A DNA stretch of 64,000 nucleotides from NCBI GenBank assembly GCA_020152595.1, contig JAIGNY010004490.1:217501-281500 (forward strand). Direction: 5' to 3'. The notes beneath the pieces are model-generated. The model was given only the letters and a program-made list of their open reading frames with translations, ran no database searches and was not told the origin of the DNA. How positions within the stretch are numbered: position 1 is the first letter of the stretch; every line of letters begins with the position of its first letter. Of this stretch, positions 58,556-64,000 are shown piece by piece. The stretch comes from Chiridota heheva (lineage: Eukaryota > Echinodermata > Holothuroidea > Apodida > Chiridotidae). The position numbers were made by a program, and so were the translations under genes.

Positions 58556-60137
58556 CAAGAACCTGACGTACCCGCACATGATCTCAAGAGACACTGCAAT
58601 CAAGAAAATGACGTACCCACACACGATCTCAAGAGACACTGCAATCAAGAAACTGACGTACCAGCACATGATCTCAAGAGACACTGCAATCAAGAAACTG
58701 ACGTACCCGCACATGATCTTAAGAGACACTGCAATCAAGAAACTGACGTACCCACACACGATCGCAAGAGACACTGGAATCAAGAAATTGATGTACCCAC
58801 ATATGATCTCAAAAGACACTGCAATCAAGAAACTGACGTACCCGCACATGATCTTAAGAGACACTGCAATCAAGAAACTGACGTACCAGCACATGATCTC
58901 AAGAGACACTGCAATCAAGAAACTGACGTACCCACACACGATCGCAAGAGACACTGAAATCAAGAAACTGACGTACCCACATATGATCTCAAAAGACACT
59001 GCAATCAGAAATCTCAAGAGACACTGCAATCAAGAAACTGACGCGTATCGCACATATGATCTCAAAAGACACTGCAATCAAGAAACTGCGTACCCCGTAC
59101 CCACACACGATCGCAAGAGACACTGAAATCAAGAAATTGATGTACCCACATATGATCTCAAAAGACACTGCAATCAAGAAACTGACGTACCCGCACATGA
59201 TCTTAAGAGACACTAGAATTAAGAAACTGCAATCAAGACGTACCAGCACATGATCTCAAGAGACACAGGAATCAAGAAACTGCATACCCCACACGATCTC
59301 AAGAGACACTGGAATCAAGAAACTGACACTGAAATCTCAAGAAACTTGAATGTACCCACATATGATCTCAAAAGACACTGCAATCAAGAAACTGACGTAC
59401 CCGCACATGATCTTAAGAGACACTAGAATTAAGAAACTGACGTACCCGCACATAATCTCAAAAAACACCGGAATCAAGAAACTGACGTACCAGCACATGA
59501 TCTCAAGAGACACAGGAATCAAGAAACTGCATACCCACACACGATCTCAAGAGACACTGGAATCAAGAAACTGACGTACCCGCACATGATCTCAAGAGAC
59601 ACTGGAATCAAGAAACTGCATACCCACACACGATCTCAAGAGACACTGGAATCAAGAAACTGACGTACCAGCACATGATCTCAAAAGACACTGGAATCAA
59701 GAAACTGACGTACCCACACACGATCTCAAGAGACACTGGAATCAAGAAACTGACGTACCAGCACATGATCTCAAGAGACACTTAAATCAAGAAACTGACG
59801 TACCCGACACGATCTCAAAAGACACTGCAATCAAGAAACTGACGTACCAGCACATGATCTCAAGAGACACTTGAATCAAGAAACTGACGTACCCACACAT
59901 GATCTCAAAAGACACTGGAATCAAGAAACTGACATACCAGCACATGATCTCAAGAGACACTGGAATCAAGAAACTGACGTACCCACACATGATCTCAAAA
60001 GACACTGGAATCAAGAAACTGACGTACCAGCACATGATCTCAAAAGACACTGGAATCAAGAAACTGACGTATCTGCACATGATCTTGAATCAAGAAACGA
60101 CGTACCCGTACATGATCTCAAGAGACACTGAAATCAA
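58556..60137. repeat. 45-bp minisatellite, about 35 units
   Basis: Unit GACGTACCCGCACATGATCT, CAAGAGACACTGCAATCAAG, AAACT. Variants alternate ACCCGCACATG, ACCAGCACATG and ACCCACACACG in a higher-order pattern. Fifteen codons per unit leave frames open on both strands. Deletions near 58,990-59,110, 59,210-59,340 and 60,085 break the frame, so this is not a protein gene. Confidence 0.94.
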
Positions 60138-60254
60138 GGTAGTAGATTTCCCTGTGGCTATGGATGATTGTAAAGTCTGGAAACAAGTTGTAAAGACATC
60201 TCGGCCACGGCCGCAAGATGATTATTATACTACTGTATTATATCTTAAACAGGT

Positions 60255-60990
60255 AAATGATTTTGCTTCCAATTTCATTGTCAAGAGACGTAATTAGGAA
60301 AAATTTGAGAACATAATTTCTACTCCACAATTATAGAGCAAAGTAAACTGACAAACAGTTCACAGATACATGTTTATCCTTGCTTTAAGAAACTTCATTT
60401 GCATTGTGTCATATCATTTACAATATTGTACAGTACATTTTTCTAAAATCAAATATTGATTTTGCTTCCAATTTCTTTGCAAAAAGATGCCAATTAAGAA
60501 AATTTGAAAGTTAAATTTCAACTTTATAGAGTAAAGTAAACTGACATAAACACTTCAGATAAATCCTTGCTTTAATTAAGAAACTTTATATGCATTGCGT
60601 CATATTCTTTACGATATTGTACAGTACATTATTCTGAAATCAAATATTTTGCTTCCAATATCTTTGCAAAGAGATACAAATTAAGAATATTTGATAATTA
60701 AATTTCAACTACTGTATATAGAGCAAAGTAAACTGACATACAGTAATAGTTTAGATAAATCCATGTTTTAATTAAGTAACTTCATATGCATTGTGTCATA
60801 TTCTTTAAGATTTTGTACAGTACATTACTCTGAAATCAAATATTTATTTTGCTTCCAATTTCTTTGCAAAATGATTGAAAATTAAGAAAATTTGATAATT
60901 AAAATTCAACCTTACAAAGCAATGTAAACTCACATAATAGTTCAGAGTTATATCTTTGCTTTAATTGAGAAAATTTCATGTGCATTGTCA
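60255..60990. repeat. ~197-bp satellite, four units
   Basis: ATTTTGCTTCCAATTTCTTTG, AGAGCAAAGTAAACTGACAT, AATCCTTGCTTTAATTAAG, TGCATTGTGTCATATTCTTT and TTGTACAGTACATT recur in order, with units starting near 60,259, 60,459, 60,648 and 60,848. The units are clearly diverged. Confidence 0.88.
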
Positions 60991-60993
60991 TAT

Positions 60994-61074
60994 CAGGGAT
61001 CTGTTATTCGGAGTTAACATCCTTGCTTTTAATTAAGAATATTTCATGTGCATTATCCCAAATAACAGATCCCT
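60994..61074. repeat. 17-bp inverted repeat around a copied satellite piece
   Basis: CAGGGATCTGTTATTCGG at 60,994 is inverted as CCAAATAACAGATCCCTG ending at about 61,074. The enclosed bases repeat the satellite phrase CCTTGCTTTTAATTAAGAAT. Confidence 0.6.
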
Positions 61075-61334
61075 GGTCATATAATCTAACATATTGTCCA
61101 TCAAATTGTGTGTGTTTTTTTTTTTCCAGGGAACTGCCCGAATAATGACAAGGTTGAATGCAAATCAAAACACATGATTACAGTAAGGCAAAAATGTTTT
61201 GTACTTTGGGAAGCAAAAAGTACATGTAACACATATTCTATGACAAGAATAGAGAAAAGGTGTTACAGAACAATCTTCAAAGACTGAGTCTTTTGAATTG
61301 TATGAAAAATAGTGTATTAATATTGCTGACAAGA

Positions 61335-61335
61335 T

Positions 61336-61422
<87 letters not shown>

Positions 61423-61935
61423 TTGATGATGATAATGATGATGATGATGATGATGATGATGATGTTGATGTTGATGATGATGATGATGATGATGATGATG
61501 TTGATGATGATGATATTGATGATGATGGGGATGGTGATGATGGTGATAGTAATGTTGATGATGATGATAATGATGATAATAATAATAATAATACTATCTA
61601 TATAGCGCAAGATCAACAAAGCTGCCCAAAGCGCTTAACAAAGATAGGAATAAACACATAAAAAGAGGGGAAATGATATAAAGGTAAAAAAGCCTAACAT
61701 TTAAAAAGATAAGCAAAAAAGATATCAACAAGGCAAACAAGAACATAAAATGACACTAATGAGATCAACTAAAAATGGATGACTAAAATGCATAAAAAGC
61801 ACAAACCAATTACAATGTAAAAGCAAGCCTAAAATAGTATGTTTTTAAAGAAGTTTTAAATTTAGCAACAGTGTTACATGATCGCACAGTGATTGGCAAG
61901 GCATTCCATATTTTTGGCTGATATGAGTTTTCTTT
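61335..61935 (-). mobile_element. CR1-like LINE 3' end with ~265-bp (GAT)n tail
   Basis: The minus strand reads SYQPKIWNALPITVRSCNTV and AKFKTSLKTYYFRLAFTL-stop, the RT C terminus. Then a 3' UTR and GCGCTATATAGATAG, followed by (ATT)n and (ATC)n, which on the plus strand is GAT repeated from 61,336 to about 61,600. The poly-Asp/Met/Ile open frames are artefacts. Confidence 0.85.
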
Positions 61936-62168
61936 TTAGATGTTTATGAAATATGGGATACTGTACTGTAGATTAAGAATAAGCTTGTCATCAGACCATG
62001 ATCAATCAATTCAACGACGAATCAAATAATTCTTAACATTCAGTGATAAAAAACTATAAACTCCTAGAAAATCTATGAATTTAATTAAATGTGCCTTCAC
62101 TTTTGTGTTTCACTCTAAAAAATTTTGTATTAAAAATACATTTTCTAAGCTGTCAAAAGTACACTTAA

Positions 62169-63732
62169 AGGATTAGTTCAGTCAGCAAGCATGTCCATCC
62201 TATATGAAAGAGGACTTCAAAAGTAACAAAATGGTAAAGAAAGCATTGCAAAATCTTATTCCGTTGAGAAGATATTAAAGGATTAGTTCAGTGGTCAAGC
62301 ATGTCCATCTTATAGTATATGAAAGAGGACTTCAAAAGAAACAAAATGGTGAAGAAACCATTGCTAAATCTTATTCCGTTAAGGAAATATTCAAGTTTAA
62401 AGTTTGGTATCATTTCTGTAGAAATGACGGAAATCAGACTACTGTAGTTGTGATGTCATAGCCTCAGATTCTGTCATATTTTGTCCTGCGATTTTGTGGC
62501 TTATAAAACCATGGGTTATGTCTAGAGCTGTGAACGTTTAGGGATTTTAGTAAACGTGTACACGCCAAAAAAAGCGAGCGTGTATCGTGTACACGAGTTT
62601 AGTACCGTAATTTTCAAAAATACACCAAAATTGCTCCAAAACTACAAGGCGAAGTAAAAAAATCGCGCAACTAGTATGGAAAAAGTACTGGCTGCATTGC
62701 CCAAATAGACGCTGAGTTTTGCTTTCAAAATCGTAAAAAGTTTACTTCTACAGTACAAATCATCATTCTTATGGAAAATATGCATGGAAATTCAGTTTAA
62801 CAAGAACAAATAACTTCCTTTCAATGTCATTTAAACTCAACATCGCGTAACTTGTTTGTCCTATTTGCTACGGCTTTCAAAGCTCTGTGAAAATCTTGCA
62901 TACTGAGGCCTATAATATACCTCGCTGAAAACATTTCAAAACTACGCCACCACCACCAGGAAGTTCTGAAATATTAGTCCTCTCGAAAAAATGGCCGCCT
63001 TCTCTGCGAAGCATGCAGAATATTAGCTTTGTTAAAACCTTTTTCTGTTTATTTATTATGCAATATTTTTTCTTTCTTGCAAAATTTATTTGACTCATCA
63101 GGTAATATTTACATGTAAATGTACTGATTGTCACGATTCAAGTGTTTTTTGGTCGATGAAACGGGCCTTGATTGCGTGGGATTTAAAGCCTTATGGCCTA
63201 ACGTTAGGCCTATTGTTAGTTTCACTGTTTACTGCTGCACATTCGCGGTGCATTTTATAAGTTAGGTTACTTAGTTTTCGGCGAAATTAAAGTGCATACT
63301 ATCGCCATTCATTGGTGATTACTGCGCATTTGTGATTCGCACATTTAAAAACGATTATGCTAATTGGGTTTACAGTTTGTAAAAAATCATTGATTGGAAT
63401 TTTGTCAGCCGAATGTGTGTGTGATTTGAATCATGAATATTGATTTTCAACGGCAAAACACTAGGCCTATAATTAATGAAAAACGATTACTCGCAATGAC
63501 GTATTTAGTAAACGTTTACAAGATTTGCGAGCGTGTAGCGAGTACACGCTAAACGGTCACAGCTCTAGTTATGTCAGAAAAGTAGTGAAACTGAATCTAG
63601 GAAGGGTATTTATGATATACCACCTAAAGAAAGTTTGAAGACAAATAATTTAAATAGTGAACAAATTAAATAAACTTTCTTTAAAATACATACAGACTTT
63701 GATTGACTTTGATTGACCCCTGAACTAATCCT
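62169..63732. mobile_element. Palindromic TTAA-flanked MITE, copy 4, left end duplicated, split by a hAT element
   Basis: The left terminus AGGATTAGTTCAG occurs at 62,169 and again at 62,279, each preceded by TTAA. The right end CCTGAACTAATCCT stops at 63,732, followed by TTAA 63,733-63,736. Removing 62,523-63,567 and one 8-bp duplicate restores the order seen at 8,301-8,865, except that the right arm is shortened near 63,700 (GATTGACTTTGATTGACCCC). Confidence 0.9.
62523..63567. mobile_element. hAT-type non-autonomous element with 8-bp target-site duplication
   Basis: Ends TAGAGCTGTGAACGTTTAG and (inverse of right) TAGAGCTGTGACCGTTTAG. Further inverted subterminal phrases are GTAAACGTGTACACGC and GCGAGCGTGTA-CG-GTACACG. 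GTTATGTC flanks it exactly at 62,515-62,522 and 63,568-63,575. 8-bp duplications and short TIRs define hAT elements. No transposase; the internal open frames are short. Confidence 0.93.
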
Positions 63733-63942
63733 TTAATGAATACAGAAGCATACAAAGATTATTAGTTTTTTTACTATACATTGATTTTTTTTTTTTTTTT
63801 TTTTAAGTCCTGAATGTCAAGCAGACATTGAACTAATCCTTTAATGAATACAGAAGCATACAAAGATTATTAGTTTTTTTACTATACATACTGTACATGT
63901 CTGTTTTTTTTTTTTTTTTTAAGTCCTGAATGTCAAGCAGAC
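63721..63942. repeat. 108-bp tandem duplication including the MITE terminus
   Basis: TGAACTAATCCTTTAATGAA through poly(T) to GAATGTCAAGCAGAC occurs at 63,721-63,828 and 63,829-63,942. It copies the MITE right end with its TTAA. Confidence 0.88.
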
Positions 63943-64000
63943 CCACAACAAACCAATTTTCATTACTTTTTCACAATTTCCCATGATTCCGATTAATAAT

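Noticed and set aside
57243-58599. First kinase exon (glycine-rich loop) upstream of 57,179
   Set aside because: No frame or short exon with the expected pattern was seen; this stretch is a hAT-like element, MITE pieces and the start of the 45-bp array.
58475-59126. Long open frames through the 45-bp array on both strands
   Set aside because: The unit is 15 codons, so any open unit stays open; indels between blocks break the frame and there are no splice or start signals.
61260-61661. Poly-aspartate/poly-methionine/poly-isoleucine frames
   Set aside because: Translations of one GAT microsatellite at a LINE tail in three frames.

Overview
This window is metazoan nuclear DNA, AT-rich and packed with repeats, most likely from a marine invertebrate. 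I base that on GT-AG introns of up to about 15 kb, tRNA-headed SINEs, CR1/L2-like and RNase-H-bearing LINEs, TTAA-flanked palindromic MITEs and hAT-type elements. I cannot name the species from sequence alone.

Only one protein-coding gene is convincing. It lies on the minus strand and enters from the right edge. Thirteen coding exons run from 57,179 down to a TGA stop at 10,821-10,823. They encode a NAK-family Ser/Thr kinase orthologous to vertebrate BMP2K/AAK1: kinase subdomains from the helix-C/hinge region to the end of the catalytic domain (HRDLK, CDFGSAT, RSPEM), then a PRQRPK linker, a very glutamine-rich region, an NPF motif and a tail of DPF/DPFGxxPF clathrin-adaptor motifs. I stitched the exons by hand with splice sites and codon phase. 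Every junction is in phase provided exon 9 uses the acceptor at 24,329. The 5' exons (glycine-rich loop, catalytic lysine, promoter) are outside the window. The product is expected to phosphorylate the AP-2 mu subunit and act at clathrin-coated pits.

Layout: 1-5,560 holds two tandem-repeat families, one of them split by a 3.5-kb 5'-truncated LINE. 5,560-10,820 is the 3' flank, with two palindromic MITEs. 10,821-57,179 is the gene; its introns hold four main copies of the same LINE family, several CR1/L2-like fragments, at least three SINE types, a GATC-rich TIR transposon family and about ten minisatellites (unit sizes 14, 19, 30, 39, 40 and 65 bp among them). 57,180-64,000 continues the first visible intron: a 45-bp array, a ~197-bp array, a long (GAT)n tract, and a palindromic MITE split by a 1,045-bp hAT-type element with perfect 8-bp target-site duplications.

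The most interesting pattern is that several arrays sit inside transposable elements and look grown from them: a 40-bp array from a LINE 3' end, a 19-bp G-rich array in an L2-like LINE 3' UTR, a 14-bp array in the subterminal part of a TIR transposon, and (GAT)n at a CR1-like 3' tail. Also notable are a duplication-born candidate 21-nt microexon and an intronic cluster of about 18 TGACTCA (AP-1/NRF2-type) sites. I found no CRISPR array, operon, canonical tRNA gene or rRNA gene.
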